The translations under genes were made by a program, and so were the position numbers. Of a stretch of 64,000 bases of DNA, positions 25,613-37,349 are shown piece after piece (positions within the stretch are counted from its first letter, which is position 1; each line of letters opens with the position of its first letter). The DNA is from Oerskovia flava (lineage in GTDB: Bacteria > Actinomycetota > Actinomycetes > Actinomycetales > Cellulomonadaceae): the NCBI RefSeq assembly GCF_026163685.1, contig NZ_JAOXSR010000008.1:1-64000 (forward strand). The letters are read 5' to 3'. Under the pieces are notes generated by a model. That model was not told where the DNA came from. It did no database searches and worked only from the letters and a program-made list of their open reading frames with translations.

Positions 25613-26623
25613 ATGAAGCGAGAGCTCGACCGCACGCCCGTCCCGCTCGCCGTCGTCGCCGCCGACGCCGGGGTCTCCGTCCCGACCGTGTCCAAGGTCC
25701 TCAACGCCCGCCACGACGTCTCCGCCACCACCAGGGACCGCGTGGCGGGCGTGCTGCGTCGGCATGGCTACGAGATCCGCACCGTCGCGACCAAGCCGAC
25801 GGGCCTGCTCGACGTGCGGATCGTCGACTTCGAGGGCACCTGGTCCGAGGCCGTGGTCCGCGGAGCGGTCGCGGGCGCGCGGCGGCTCGGCCTCGACGTC
25901 GTCCTGTCGGTCGAGCCGGACCCGGACGACTGCAGCGCCTGGGTGCGCCACGCGCTACGCCGCGGCACGGACGGGCTGGTGAGCGTGGTCGCCGTGCCCG
26001 ACGACGCGGCGCGGGAGCTGCTCCACGACTCCGGGGTGCCGCTCGTGGTCGTCGACCCGCGCCAGCGCCCCCCGGAGGGCATGCTCAGCGTCGGCGCGGC
26101 GAACTTCCAGGGCGGCCTCGAGGCGACCGCGCACCTGCTGACGCTCGGCCATCGCCGCATCGCGACCATCACCGGCGCGCTGGAGCAGGACAACGCGATC
26201 GCCCGGCTCGCCGGCTACCGCGCGGCGATGATCCAGGCGGACGTCCCCGTGGACGACGACCTCGTCCACGTCAGTACCTACGGCGTCACGGCCGGGTACG
26301 AGGCCGCCCGCCAGCTCCTCGCCCTGGACGACCCGCCGACCGCGATCTTCGCGAGCAGCGACGACACCGCCCTCGGCGCGCTCCGCGCGCTGCGCGAGGC
26401 AGGGCTCTCCGTGCCGCGCGACGTGTCGCTCGTCGGCTTCGACGACCTCCCGGTCGCGCCGTGGACCGACCCGCCCCTGACGACCGTCCGCCAGCCGCTC
26501 GCCGAGATGGGCGCGTCGGCCGTCGAGCTCGTCCACCGGGCGCGCACCGCGAGCGGGCACACGCTGCGCACCGAGCTCGCCACGAGCCTCGTGGTCCGCG
26601 ACTCGACCGCCCCGCCCCGCTGA
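25613..26623 (+). CDS. LacI-family transcriptional regulator of the glucan locus
   Basis: A 336-residue repressor. The ATG at 25613 has CAGGAGG 5 bases upstream. The N-terminal helix-turn-helix (LAVVAADAGVSVPTVSKVLN, residues about 12-31) and hinge are followed by a periplasmic-binding-like ligand domain with GLEATAHLLTLGHRRIATITG, FASSDDTALGALRALREAG and VSLVGFDDLPVAPWTDPPLT. It is divergent from the importer operon and convergent toward the PF10091 gene, whose promoter shares its operator core. The inducer is probably the imported oligosaccharide. Confidence 0.92.
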   Translation: MKRELDRTPVPLAVVAADAGVSVPTVSKVLNARHDVSATTRDRVAGVLRRHGYEIRTVATKPTGLLDVRIVDFEGTWSEAVVRGAVAGARRLGLDVVLSVEPDPDDCSAWVRHALRRGTDGLVSVVAVPDDAARELLHDSGVPLVVVDPRQRPPEGMLSVGAANFQGGLEATAHLLTLGHRRIATITGALEQDNAIARLAGYRAAMIQADVPVDDDLVHVSTYGVTAGYEAARQLLALDDPPTAIFASSDDTALGALRALREAGLSVPRDVSLVGFDDLPVAPWTDPPLTTVRQPLAEMGASAVELVHRARTASGHTLRTELATSLVVRDSTAPPR

Positions 26624-26696
26624 GCGGTCTTCACCGCACGCGGGGCGGGCGCGGCGGGTCCACCCCCCGTGCCGGCCAACCAGGACGAGCGCCGGG

Positions 26697-28625
26697 TCAG
26701 CCGCAGGTGCGTGCCGCGAACGGCGCGGTCACCTCCTCGGTGACCGGTGCGCCGTCGACCACGGCGGAGAGCACGACGGTGGCCGTCCCGGCGGGGACGG
26801 TGCCCGCCCCGGTGCCCGCCCGGACCGCGAAGGCCTGGTAGGCGGAGCGGCCCGGCTCGACACCGGCGACCGACCGGGCCCCGTAGGGCGTGCGCAGCTC
26901 GACGTCCGTCGGGACCTCGCCCGTGCTGGTCACCCGGACGGCGACGTACGCGCGTCCTGCCACGCAGCGCGGCTCGGCCGTGACGTCCGCCGCGACGGCA
27001 GGCGTGAGGTCCGCCGTCGCGGAGAAGGTCTCCGCCGCCATCAGCGGGCGCAGCCGGGACTCCAGGGTCTCGTCGACGAAATAGCCCTTGAGCACGTCCT
27101 CGTCGAGCGCGTTGCTGATCGCCGCGACGATCATGGACTGGTCCAGCGACAGGTAGCGCTCGGCGACGGTCCCGGACCGGACGGCGACCGCGTCGTAGAA
27201 GCCGCCGGGGCCGTACGCGTCGAGGTCGGTGGCGAGGTTCTCGAGGTTCTCCAGGACGGCGTCCGGGTCGTACGGCAGGCCGAGGAACGACGCGTGCGGC
27301 GTGACGACACCGTCACCGAACTCGGGCGTCGGGTTGGTCGCCTCCCGGCACCCCTCGTAGCCGTGGTCGATGACGGTGACCCCGTCGGAGAGGTAGCCGT
27401 CGGAACGGAGGCCGATCGAGTCCACCCCGTACTCCGCGTACCCACCGAAGGGGTTGCTCGCGGGCGAGAAGCCCCAGTACCCGTACCCCGCCTCGTCGAG
27501 ACCGTGCTCCTTGTGCGCCCGCACGAACAGCGGGTGGTTGACGCCCCAGGACGTCGGGCCCCACTCTGCCTCGGGCACGAGGAGGTCCGGCATGAGGGCC
27601 TCGAACATCGAGCCGCCCCAGCCCGGCACGACGGCGAAGTCCCGATACGGGTAGGCACCCTGGAAGACCTCGATGCCGAGGTAGGTCTCCGTCTGACCGA
27701 CCGGCTTCTGCTTCTGCCACGACCAGTCGCAGGAATCCGGGAACGTGCGGTAGCTCGCGTAGTACGCCTCCGGGGGGATCTCGCCGTCGGCGATGCCGAG
27801 ATAGGTCGCGATGCGAGTCTCGGAGACCGTCGTGTCGTAGTGGTGGCACGTGTAGAAGACGTCCGTCCCGGCTCCGAGGTAGTCGCCCGCGACCGAGCAT
27901 CCGGGCGGTTCGACGTCCCAGAACCCGCCGCGCAGGAGGCCGGCGCCGACGCCGGGTCGTGCGTCCGGGTTGTAGAACGCCCCGAAGTGCATGGTGTCGT
28001 AGAGGGCGTCGGCCTCGCTCGCGAGCCGCGGCTCGGCCGCCGCGACGATGCGCAGGGCCGCGGCGAGCCAGCCGTTGTCCACCGAGCTGAGGAACTGGTG
28101 GACCGTGTCGCCGCTGTCCGGCCAGGTCAGGACGCGGTCACCGGTCGCCGGGTCGTACCAGTTGTAGAACATGCCGGACGGCTCGTGCCGGTCCAGGCCC
28201 TCGACCGACTCGAGGGTGCGCGACAGGCTCTCGTACGCCGCGGCGTCGTCGAGCAGCCCCGCCTCGCGCGCGGCGACGGTCGACCAGAGCCACCCGCCGA
28301 TGTTCGTCGGCGACGTGTACGCGCTGCGTGCACCGGGGTCGAGGTCACCCTCGATGTTGTCCGCCGGCAGACCGGTGTCCTCGTCCGTCATGGCGACGAG
28401 CGAGGCGTACGTGTCCACGAGGTAGCGCTCGAGGGTCTCCCGCTGCGCAGGGTCGAGCGGGGACGTCGTGTCCGCGGCGATCACCGCACCGGGGTGCTCG
28501 CCGCTGCGGGGGGCGACCGCGACGGCGGACGTGACGCCGACGGTCGCGGCGAGGACACCGGCGGTGACCATCGAGCGCCGGAACCTCCGCGCTCGTCGTG
28601 GTCCGGGGATCGTTCGTGTCTCCAT
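26697..28625 (-). CDS. secreted glucoamylase-like (PF10091, GH144-related) enzyme
   Basis: A 642-residue exported protein. The ATG at 28625 follows AAGGAG and starts a signal with twin-arginine-like RRARRFRRSMVTAG; cleavage is probably near residue 38-50. Residues about 60-530 match the PF10091 alpha/alpha-barrel family (annotated glucoamylase; some members are GH144 endo-beta-1,2-glucanases): GWGGSMFEALMPDLL, YGYWGFSPASNPFGGYAEYG, VTPHASFLGLPYDPDAVLEN. About 100 C-terminal residues form a beta-rich domain. It should release oligosaccharides outside the cell for the adjacent importer. Beta-1,2-glucan is a hypothesis; alpha-glucan cannot be excluded. Confidence 0.82.
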   Translation of the reverse strand: METRTIPGPRRARRFRRSMVTAGVLAATVGVTSAVAVAPRSGEHPGAVIAADTTSPLDPAQRETLERYLVDTYASLVAMTDEDTGLPADNIEGDLDPGARSAYTSPTNIGGWLWSTVAAREAGLLDDAAAYESLSRTLESVEGLDRHEPSGMFYNWYDPATGDRVLTWPDSGDTVHQFLSSVDNGWLAAALRIVAAAEPRLASEADALYDTMHFGAFYNPDARPGVGAGLLRGGFWDVEPPGCSVAGDYLGAGTDVFYTCHHYDTTVSETRIATYLGIADGEIPPEAYYASYRTFPDSCDWSWQKQKPVGQTETYLGIEVFQGAYPYRDFAVVPGWGGSMFEALMPDLLVPEAEWGPTSWGVNHPLFVRAHKEHGLDEAGYGYWGFSPASNPFGGYAEYGVDSIGLRSDGYLSDGVTVIDHGYEGCREATNPTPEFGDGVVTPHASFLGLPYDPDAVLENLENLATDLDAYGPGGFYDAVAVRSGTVAERYLSLDQSMIVAAISNALDEDVLKGYFVDETLESRLRPLMAAETFSATADLTPAVAADVTAEPRCVAGRAYVAVRVTSTGEVPTDVELRTPYGARSVAGVEPGRSAYQAFAVRAGTGAGTVPAGTATVVLSAVVDGAPVTEEVTAPFAARTCG

Positions 28626-28656
28626 CAGGCACTCCTTCGTGTCGTCCTCGGACAGC

Positions 28657-28723
28657 ACCGAAATTTCGACGCGCGCTTCCGAAATGGCGCCACGAGGGTA
28701 GGCGGTGGACCCGGGGGCGTCAA
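28657..28723 (-). promoter_or_regulatory. promoter and operators of the secreted PF10091 gene
   Basis: TTGACG (28723-28718) and TACCCT (28700-28695) are 17 bp apart on the minus strand. Ten bases downstream of the -10 is GAAA/TTTC (28681-28684), then 12 bases, then ACCGAAATTTCG (28657-28668). This repeats the geometry of the importer promoter base for base. Confidence 0.8.
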
Positions 28724-28750
28724 CGGTGCGCACCCGAGAATGGCCGCCGC

Positions 28751-28803
28751 TTGGCATTCATACCCACGAGGGGTATGTTCGAACCAGTACCCACCCGGGG
28801 TAT
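28751..28803 (+). promoter_or_regulatory. csoR promoter with two CsoR operators
   Basis: TTGGCA (28751-28756) and TATGTT (28774-28779) are 17 bp apart. The pseudo-palindromes ATACCCACGAGGGGTAT (28760-28776) and GTACCCACCCGGGGTAT (28787-28803), 27 bp apart, match the known CsoR operator form with TACCC...GGGTA arms. One lies between the promoter boxes, the other just downstream of the start point. Confidence 0.85.
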
Positions 28804-28842
28804 GTGGTCCCCGCGCCGCACCCGGGGGACGAGGAGCAGACG

Positions 28843-29202
28843 ATGACCGAGACCCACGAACCGACGGCAGCACCCGAGCAGTCCCCGGACGCCGCACCCG
28901 ACCACCCCCCGCACACCGGGCCGCACGGGTACGCCTCCGACAAGGACGCCTACCTCAAGCGGATGCGCCGCATCGAGGGGCAGGTGCGCGGGATCGCGCG
29001 CATGATCGACGAGGACGTGTACTGCATCGACATCCTCACGCAGGTCTCGGCGGTCACCAAGGCGCTGCAGGCTGTCAGCATCGGCCTCGTCGAGGACCAC
29101 CTCGGCCACTGCGTGGTCGACGCCGCACGCTCCTCGGAGGCCGAGGGCGCCGAGAAGGTCCGTGAGGCGGCCGACGCGATCGCACGGCTCGTCCGCAGCT
29201 GA
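28843..29202 (+). CDS. csoR: copper-sensing transcriptional repressor CsoR
   Basis: A 119-residue all-helical repressor released from DNA by Cu(I). The ligand set C61, H86 and C90 has exactly the 25- and 4-residue spacing of the characterised mycobacterial protein (C36, H61, C65). The region YLKRMRRIEGQVRGIARMI is the family DNA-facing signature. GAGGAG lies 6 bases upstream of the ATG at 28843; the upstream frame through the operators is not coding. A 30-residue acidic Pro/His-rich N-terminal extension (with HPPHTGPH) is unusual. It heads the csoR-copZ-copA operon. Confidence 0.93.
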   Translation: MTETHEPTAAPEQSPDAAPDHPPHTGPHGYASDKDAYLKRMRRIEGQVRGIARMIDEDVYCIDILTQVSAVTKALQAVSIGLVEDHLGHCVVDAARSSEAEGAEKVREAADAIARLVRS

Positions 29203-29288
29203 CCCTCCCCACCACAGCGCCACCCGGCGTCACCCGAGAACCCGGCAGGCCCGACGCCGTCGGGCACCACCCCCGAACGAGGAGCACC

Positions 29289-29660
29289 ATGAGCACCGTC
29301 ACCACCCTGGGCGTCACCGGCATGACCTGCAGCAACTGCGTCGCGCACGTGACCAGCGACCTGCAGGAGGTCGAGGGCGTCGAGAAGGTCAGCGTCGAGC
29401 TGCGCGTCGGCGAGGCGTCCGAGGTCACTGTCTTCTCCGACGAGCCCCTCGACGAGGCAGCCCTGCGCGAGGCCGTCGCCGAGGCGGGCTACGAGGTCAC
29501 CGCCGTCGAGGTCCAGCAGGACGCGCTCGCCGCGCAGTACGCCGAGCAGGCCGAGGAGCGGCAGAAGGCGCACGACTGCGCCTGCGGCTGCGGGTCCCAG
29601 CCGGGCGAGTCCGCGACCCCTGCCCGCAAGACCTACGACCTCCAGGTCCCGCCCGCCTGA
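29289..29660 (+). CDS. copZ: copper chaperone (HMA domain)
   Basis: A 123-residue protein. The Cu(I)-binding GMTCSNC is at residues 11-17 of a ferredoxin-like HMA domain covering the first 70 residues. Unlike standard 68-residue CopZ, it continues with a helical linker (AAQYAEQAEERQKAHD) and a second Cys-rich motif, CACGCG, near residue 98. It is expected to carry copper to CopA, encoded 55 bases downstream, and is under the same CsoR control. Confidence 0.9.
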   Translation: MSTVTTLGVTGMTCSNCVAHVTSDLQEVEGVEKVSVELRVGEASEVTVFSDEPLDEAALREAVAEAGYEVTAVEVQQDALAAQYAEQAEERQKAHDCACGCGSQPGESATPARKTYDLQVPPA

Positions 29661-29715
29661 CCTGCCGCCCGAACCGCCCGCCGGACCACCGGACCTCCAC
29701 CACCCAGGAGTCGCA

Positions 29716-32175
<2,460 letters not shown>

Positions 32176-32191
32176 CCACGCCCTTCCTCGC

Positions 32192-32252
32192 CGCCGAACA
32201 CGAGCCTGCTGCCGTTATCACCGGGATAACGGCAGCAGGCTCGTGTTCGGCG
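32192..32252. repeat. dispersed palindrome, copy C (perfect 28-bp arms)
   Basis: Arms 32192-32219 and 32225-32252 are perfect inverted copies around ACCGG. The outer part (CGCCGAACACGA) equals copies A and B while the inner part differs (GCCTGCTGCCGTTATC), so the family evolves by compensated changes. It lies between convergent copA and the ABC permease and probably ends both transcripts. Confidence 0.85.
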
Positions 32253-32259
32253 GGGCGGG

Positions 32260-33047
32260 TCAGCGGAAGCGGCGGCCCTCGTCGCGGCGGTACGCGCCGA
32301 CCGCCAGGGCGGCGAACAGCGCCGTCCAGCCGATGAGCACCGGCCAGGCCATGCCGTACGCCGGCTCGCCCGTCAGCGCCTGGACGAGCAGGTCGCGCCC
32401 GGCGCGTGTCGGCGTGAGCTCAGAGATGGTGTTGAGCCAGTCCGGGAACATCATCGGCGGGAGGAACAGGCCGCCCGCGAACGCCAGCGGGAAGAGGATG
32501 ACCTGGACCACCGGGAGCGCGGCCTTCGCGGTCAGGGAGTACCCGATCCCGATGCCGAGGAGCACGAACGGCACCGACACCACGAGCACGGTCCCGACGC
32601 CGGCGAGGAGCTCCGACCAGGAGACCGTCGCCTCGGTGAACAGCCAGGCGATACCGATGAGCGGCACGAGCCCGAACAGCGAGAAGATCCCACCGTTGAG
32701 GATGCGCGCGATCATCCGCGGCGCGGGACCGGCGGGCAGGGACCGCAGGAACGGGTCGAACGGGAGCTGCCGGTCCTCGGCGACCCCGAGCCCGTAGGTG
32801 AAGAGGCTGGCCGAGCAGATCGCGAAAAGACCGAGGGACGCCACGGCCATGGTCGCCGCGACGGGGTTGCCCCCTACCTCCTCCTGCGGCACGACGAAGA
32901 AGAACATCGCGAGCGCCGGGAACAGCAGGTTGCCGAGCACCGCGATCGGCACCCGCACGGTCTCGAGGAACTGGTACTTCAGGTGCAGCCACGTCAGGGC
33001 GACAGGACCGGGCGTTCGCAGGTGCACGCTCGGTGCGGTGGTCGTGG

Positions 33048-33051
<4 letters not shown>
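32260..33051 (-). CDS. ABC-2 type transporter permease
   Basis: A 263-residue membrane protein with six helices, including PIAVLGNLLFPALAMFFFVV, LFAICSASLFTYGLGVAEDR and FPLAFAGGLFLPPMMFPDWL, the last being the family signature before the final helix. It partners the ATP-binding protein encoded directly upstream, whose stop overlaps its ATG (ATGA). ABC-2 systems of this kind export drugs, antibiotics or lipids; the substrate is unknown. Confidence 0.9.
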
Positions 33052-33967
<916 letters not shown>

Positions 33968-33971
<4 letters not shown>

Positions 33972-34273
33972 GCTCCTGCTCCTCTCAACAGCTGCGCGAG
34001 GGACTCGGTGTACTCCTCGAACGCGCGCCGCCCTCGGGGCGTGAGTCCGATGTAGGTGACCGGCGTGCGGCCCTCGTGGGTCTTCGTGACGGCGACGTAC
34101 CCGGCGTCCTCGAGCTTGCGCAGGTGCGTCGAGAGGTTGCCGGCGGTCATGTCGAGCAGCTTCCGCAGTCGCGGGAAGGCGAGCTCGTCACCCGTAGGCA
34201 GGACGGCGAGGGTCGCGACGACCCGCAGGCGCGCCTGCGCGTGGATGACGGGATCGAGCGTGCCGTCGGTCAT
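33968..34273 (-). CDS. winged-helix transcriptional regulator
   Basis: A 101-residue MarR/ArsR-like protein (HTH_27 type): DPVIHAQARLRVVATLAV, then PRLRKLLDMTAGNLSTHLRKLEDAGYVAV (recognition helix) and a wing with TYIGLTPRGRRAF. GGAGG lies 6 bases before the ATG. It sits inside an operon: a membrane protein upstream and ABC ATPase and permease downstream. It probably binds the nested palindrome in front of the first gene and controls the whole set. Confidence 0.85.
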
Positions 34274-34292
34274 CGGTGGCCTCCGGAGGGGG

Positions 34293-34979
34293 TCATCGGT
34301 CGATCGCCCGCCGCGCCCGGACCCTGAGCACGTGCTCGACGGCCATCAGGACGAGGAACCCGCCGCCGCCGAGGGCACCCATGACGAGGTAGGTCGTCGG
34401 GAGGCCGGCGAACGTCGCGACGGCGGCGACGCACAGGATCCACGCGCCGAGGACGTACAGGCGCTTGGTCCTCCACAGCGCACCGCCGCTGAGGTAGATG
34501 AGTCCCACGACGAGGCTGGCGAGCGCGTTGCTCGCGAGTCCCATGAGCTCGCCGTCGGCGCCGGCCCGCGCGAGCCCGGCGAGCACGGCACCCATCGCGC
34601 CGAACCCGAGGAACCAGGACCACCCGTACATCGCGCCCGTGAGCGCGCTCGCGCCCCGGATGCCGCGACAGCGCACCATGACGTGCACGAGCGTCACGAC
34701 GAGCGCACCGATGAGCAGAGAGCCGTAGACGGCGAACGCCCAGCCCGCCGGCTCGTTCTCCCCCAGCTCCGGGCCGCGCGGGCCGATGTCGCCACGAGCA
34801 CTGCCGAACAGCAGCAGGTAGCCGACGAACCACGCCACGCCCCACACGCCGTACAGCAGACGACCGTCGACCTCGAGCGACTGGGCCCGCTCCTGCTGCG
34901 CCTGGATGAGCCGCATGCTCGCGGCAGGGTCCAGCGGGGCGTCCTCGGCGTCGTCGGGGGGGCTGAGCGGGGTCGCCAT
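34293..34979 (-). CDS. polytopic membrane protein, first gene of the exporter operon
   Basis: A 228-residue protein of unknown function. After a cytoplasmic N-terminus of about 55 residues come six likely helices, including LYGVWGVAWFVGYLLLFGSA, FAVYGSLLIGALVVTLVHVM and GWSWFLGFGAMGAVLAGLAR. The ATG at 34979 has ACGGAG 6 bases upstream; the frame extends to 35075 but that part overlaps the operator. Its gene lies 19 bases upstream of the winged-helix regulator. It could be a sensor or accessory subunit of the exporter, which is inference from position. Confidence 0.75.
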   Translation of the reverse strand: MATPLSPPDDAEDAPLDPAASMRLIQAQQERAQSLEVDGRLLYGVWGVAWFVGYLLLFGSARGDIGPRGPELGENEPAGWAFAVYGSLLIGALVVTLVHVMVRCRGIRGASALTGAMYGWSWFLGFGAMGAVLAGLARAGADGELMGLASNALASLVVGLIYLSGGALWRTKRLYVLGAWILCVAAVATFAGLPTTYLVMGALGGGGFLVLMAVEHVLRVRARRAIDR

Positions 34980-35014
34980 GAGATCTCCGTGAGCTCGGCA
35001 TGCGGTGTGGAAGG

Positions 35015-35045
35015 GCCAACTGGTTTGTAGTGCAAACTTGTTGGC
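35015..35045. promoter_or_regulatory. nested 31-bp palindromic operator
   Basis: GCCAAC and GTTGGC at the ends enclose GTTTG-N5-CAAAC, giving two nested inverted repeats about one centre. It lies 36 bases upstream of the ATG at 34979 and is AT-rich compared with the flanks. It is the most likely binding site for the winged-helix protein of the operon. 34980-35143 contains nothing else I recognise. Confidence 0.7.
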
Positions 35046-35143
35046 GATTCTGCCAGGCTCGGACGGGTCGGGCAAGAGCCCCGCCCGCCGGAGGTCCCGC
35101 CGAGGCGCGCCTCGCGGCGGCGGGGCTCAGGGAGAAGTGGTGC

Positions 35144-36424
35144 TCAGGACGAGGTCGTGCCCGACGACGTCCCGGACGACTCGCCGGACGCCGCGCCCGA
35201 CCCACCGGACGTGCCCGAGCCACCGCTCGACGAGCCCCCGGGCGCCGAGGTGCTCGGATCGGTGGGAGCCGGCGTCGGCTCCGTCGGGACGGGCTCCGGC
35301 TCGACCGGGTCGGTCGGGTCGGTCGGGTCGGTCGGCTCGGTCGGATCGGGGGTGGGCTCGACGGGGTCGGTCGGGTCCGCCGGCCCGGGGTCCGTGGGCT
35401 CGGCAGGGTCGGTCGTCTCCCCGGGCCGCGTCGACCCGCCGCCCTCGGTGCCCGCGCCGCCGGTGCCGGTGCCCGTCTCCGGGTCGGTCCCGCTGCCACC
35501 GGTGCCGTCCGTCCCGTCCTGCGTCCCGGTGCCCCCACCAGTACCCTCCGAGGTCTCGGCCGGCTGCTCGCGGGTGATGACCCGCACGACCGACGTGCCC
35601 GACCCCTCCTCCCCACGGACCAGGTCGCTGATCGAGCGGCCCATGACGACCTCGACCACCGTCACGGCGGTGAGGATCGCCAGGAACAGCCCGACCGTCG
35701 TCGCGACGAGCGCCCGACGGGACAGCGGGAACCGGAACCACCGCGACCGGGGGTCGTCCGCAGCGCCCTCGTCGTCCCCACCCTCGTCGTCCGGCTCGGA
35801 CCGAGGAGCGTCCACCGTCGCGTCGGCCTCGTCCTCGGCCGGGTCGGCCTCGTCCGCGCCGGAGGCCGGGTCGACGACCGGGATCTCGCCGGTGACGGCG
35901 AGGCCGGGGAGCGGGCGCGTGGCACTCTCAGTGGCGGTATCAGTGCCGGTATCAGTGCCGGTGCCGGTGCCGGACGACACGGTCGTGAGGACCGCGGTGG
36001 TCACCGCCGCGGAGTCCCGCGCGGCGGCGGTCCGCGCCGAGCGGGCCACGGGTCGCACGACGACGGTGCGCAACGCCCCCTGCATCTGTCGACGCGTGCG
36101 CAGGATCGAGCGCGTGTAGAGGTGGTTCGCGAGGATCGTCAGGACGCTCGCGACGGCGGCGCCGATGATCGTGCCGGCGACACCGAGGTACGACAGGGCG
36201 AACGTCGTGCTCACCGCGGCCAGCGCGCTCGCAGAGACCTGCGTCACGGAGATCTTCGGGACCTCGGGCGCGGGCGGATCCTCGGCCGCGCCGACCGGCA
36301 GCTCACGGGTCGCGGGGTCGTTCCCGGGGCGCGGGGCGCCCGAGCCGCCGGCATCGGAACCGGCGGGACGAGAAGGGGACGAGGACGGGCGGGTGGAAAG
36401 GAGGGTGGGATGCGGTGGAGTCAC
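35144..36424 (-). CDS. two-helix membrane protein with Thr/Pro/Gly-rich exterior
   Basis: A 426-residue protein I do not recognise. Residues about 55-110 hold one or two hydrophobic helices (SASALAAVSTTFALSYLGVA, GTIIGAAVASVLTILANHLY) followed by basic residues. A second membrane helix is at about 235-260 (ALVATTVGLFLAILTAVTVV). The remaining 160 residues are low-complexity TDP/EP/GTG repeats, as in wall-spanning linkers. The GTG start at 36424 has no clear ribosome site. The codon-level repeats make this region prone to length change. It is divergent from the CPBP protease gene. Confidence 0.7.
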   Translation of the reverse strand: MTPPHPTLLSTRPSSSPSRPAGSDAGGSGAPRPGNDPATRELPVGAAEDPPAPEVPKISVTQVSASALAAVSTTFALSYLGVAGTIIGAAVASVLTILANHLYTRSILRTRRQMQGALRTVVVRPVARSARTAAARDSAAVTTAVLTTVSSGTGTGTDTGTDTATESATRPLPGLAVTGEIPVVDPASGADEADPAEDEADATVDAPRSEPDDEGGDDEGAADDPRSRWFRFPLSRRALVATTVGLFLAILTAVTVVEVVMGRSISDLVRGEEGSGTSVVRVITREQPAETSEGTGGGTGTQDGTDGTGGSGTDPETGTGTGGAGTEGGGSTRPGETTDPAEPTDPGPADPTDPVEPTPDPTEPTDPTDPTDPVEPEPVPTEPTPAPTDPSTSAPGGSSSGGSGTSGGSGAASGESSGTSSGTTSS

Positions 36425-36528
36425 GATACGACCACGCTAACGAACCTGTTGGCAGACCCCTCGGACGGGTGTGGACTGTTCCCCGGGGGTTGTGTGAAGA
36501 CCTCCGTCACGAGCCCACCGCGCGGTGC

Positions 36529-36543
36529 TATAACCGGAGGGTG
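36529..36543 (+). promoter_or_regulatory. leaderless promoter of the CPBP gene
   Basis: TATAAC at 36529-36534 is 6 bases before the GTG at 36541, so transcription should begin at the start codon itself. No good -35 box is seen. GGAGG abuts the GTG directly and is too close to act as a ribosome site. Confidence 0.6.
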
Positions 36544-37338
36544 CCGACGCCATCCGAGACCTCACCCACCCGGTCGGAGCGTCGCCGCATCGGCGCCGAG
36601 ATCTGGATCGTCCTCGGGCTCAGCCTCGGGCAGTCGGCGCTGTACGCGATCGTCAACATCGTCGCCCGCCTCACCGCCGACACCGCGTTGCGCGACCAGT
36701 CGGCGAGCCTCAACGTCAGCCGGTCCGAGCGTCCGTACCTCGACCTCACCTACCAGCTGCTGGGCATCGCGTTCGCCCTGGTCCCGGTCGCGCTCGCGCT
36801 CTACCTGCTCTCGGCGCGGGGCCGCTCGGCGGTGCGCGCGATCGGGCTCGACGGCGCCCGGCCGCTGCGGGACACCGGCTGGGGGTTCGCTCTCGCCGCG
36901 GCGATCGGCATCCCGGGCCTGGCGTTCTACGCCCTCGGGCGCGCGGTCGGGATCACGGTCGAGGTGCAGGCCTCCGCGCTGGGCGCGGAGTGGTGGACCG
37001 TCCCGGTGCTCCTCCTCGCGGCGCTCAAGAACGGCCTGCTCGAGGAGGTCGTCGCCGTCGGCTACCTCTTCGAGCGCACCCGTGACCTCGGGTGGAACCG
37101 TCTGAAGTTCATCGTCGCGAGCTCGCTGCTGCGCGGCTCCTACCACCTGTACCAGGGCATCGGGCCGTTCATCGGCAACGTCGTCATGGGTGTCGTGTTC
37201 TCGTGGTGGTACACGTCCCGCTGGGGCAAGCACCGCGTGATGCCGCTGGTGATCGCCCACACGCTGCTCGACGTCGTCGCGTTCGTCGGGTACGCGCTCG
37301 TCCCGCCCGAGTGGCGGGCTGCGCTCGGGATCGTCTGA
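36541..37338 (+). CDS. CPBP-family intramembrane metalloprotease
   Basis: A 265-residue membrane protein of the CAAX protease/bacteriocin-processing (Abi, PF02517) family with about seven helices. Conserved motifs are present: EE at residues 168-169 (GLLEEVVAVGYLFER), the SYHLYQG segment with the second-motif His, and IAHTLLD with the third. Family members cleave within the membrane or confer bacteriocin immunity; the natural substrate is unknown. The GTG at 36541 appears leaderless. It ends 11 bases before the convergent HdeD-type gene. Confidence 0.88.
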   Translation: MPTPSETSPTRSERRRIGAEIWIVLGLSLGQSALYAIVNIVARLTADTALRDQSASLNVSRSERPYLDLTYQLLGIAFALVPVALALYLLSARGRSAVRAIGLDGARPLRDTGWGFALAAAIGIPGLAFYALGRAVGITVEVQASALGAEWWTVPVLLLAALKNGLLEEVVAVGYLFERTRDLGWNRLKFIVASSLLRGSYHLYQGIGPFIGNVVMGVVFSWWYTSRWGKHRVMPLVIAHTLLDVVAFVGYALVPPEWRAALGIV

Positions 37339-37349
37339 GCGACGGCTCC

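Noticed and set aside
32192-32252. Insertion-sequence terminal inverted repeats
   Set aside because: The two arms are separated by only 5 bases, with no transposase between them; it is a palindrome, not an IS.
35280-35420. Short GGTCGG-type tandem repeats
   Set aside because: They are codon repeats of the TDP/EP low-complexity region of the 35144-36424 gene, not an independent element.
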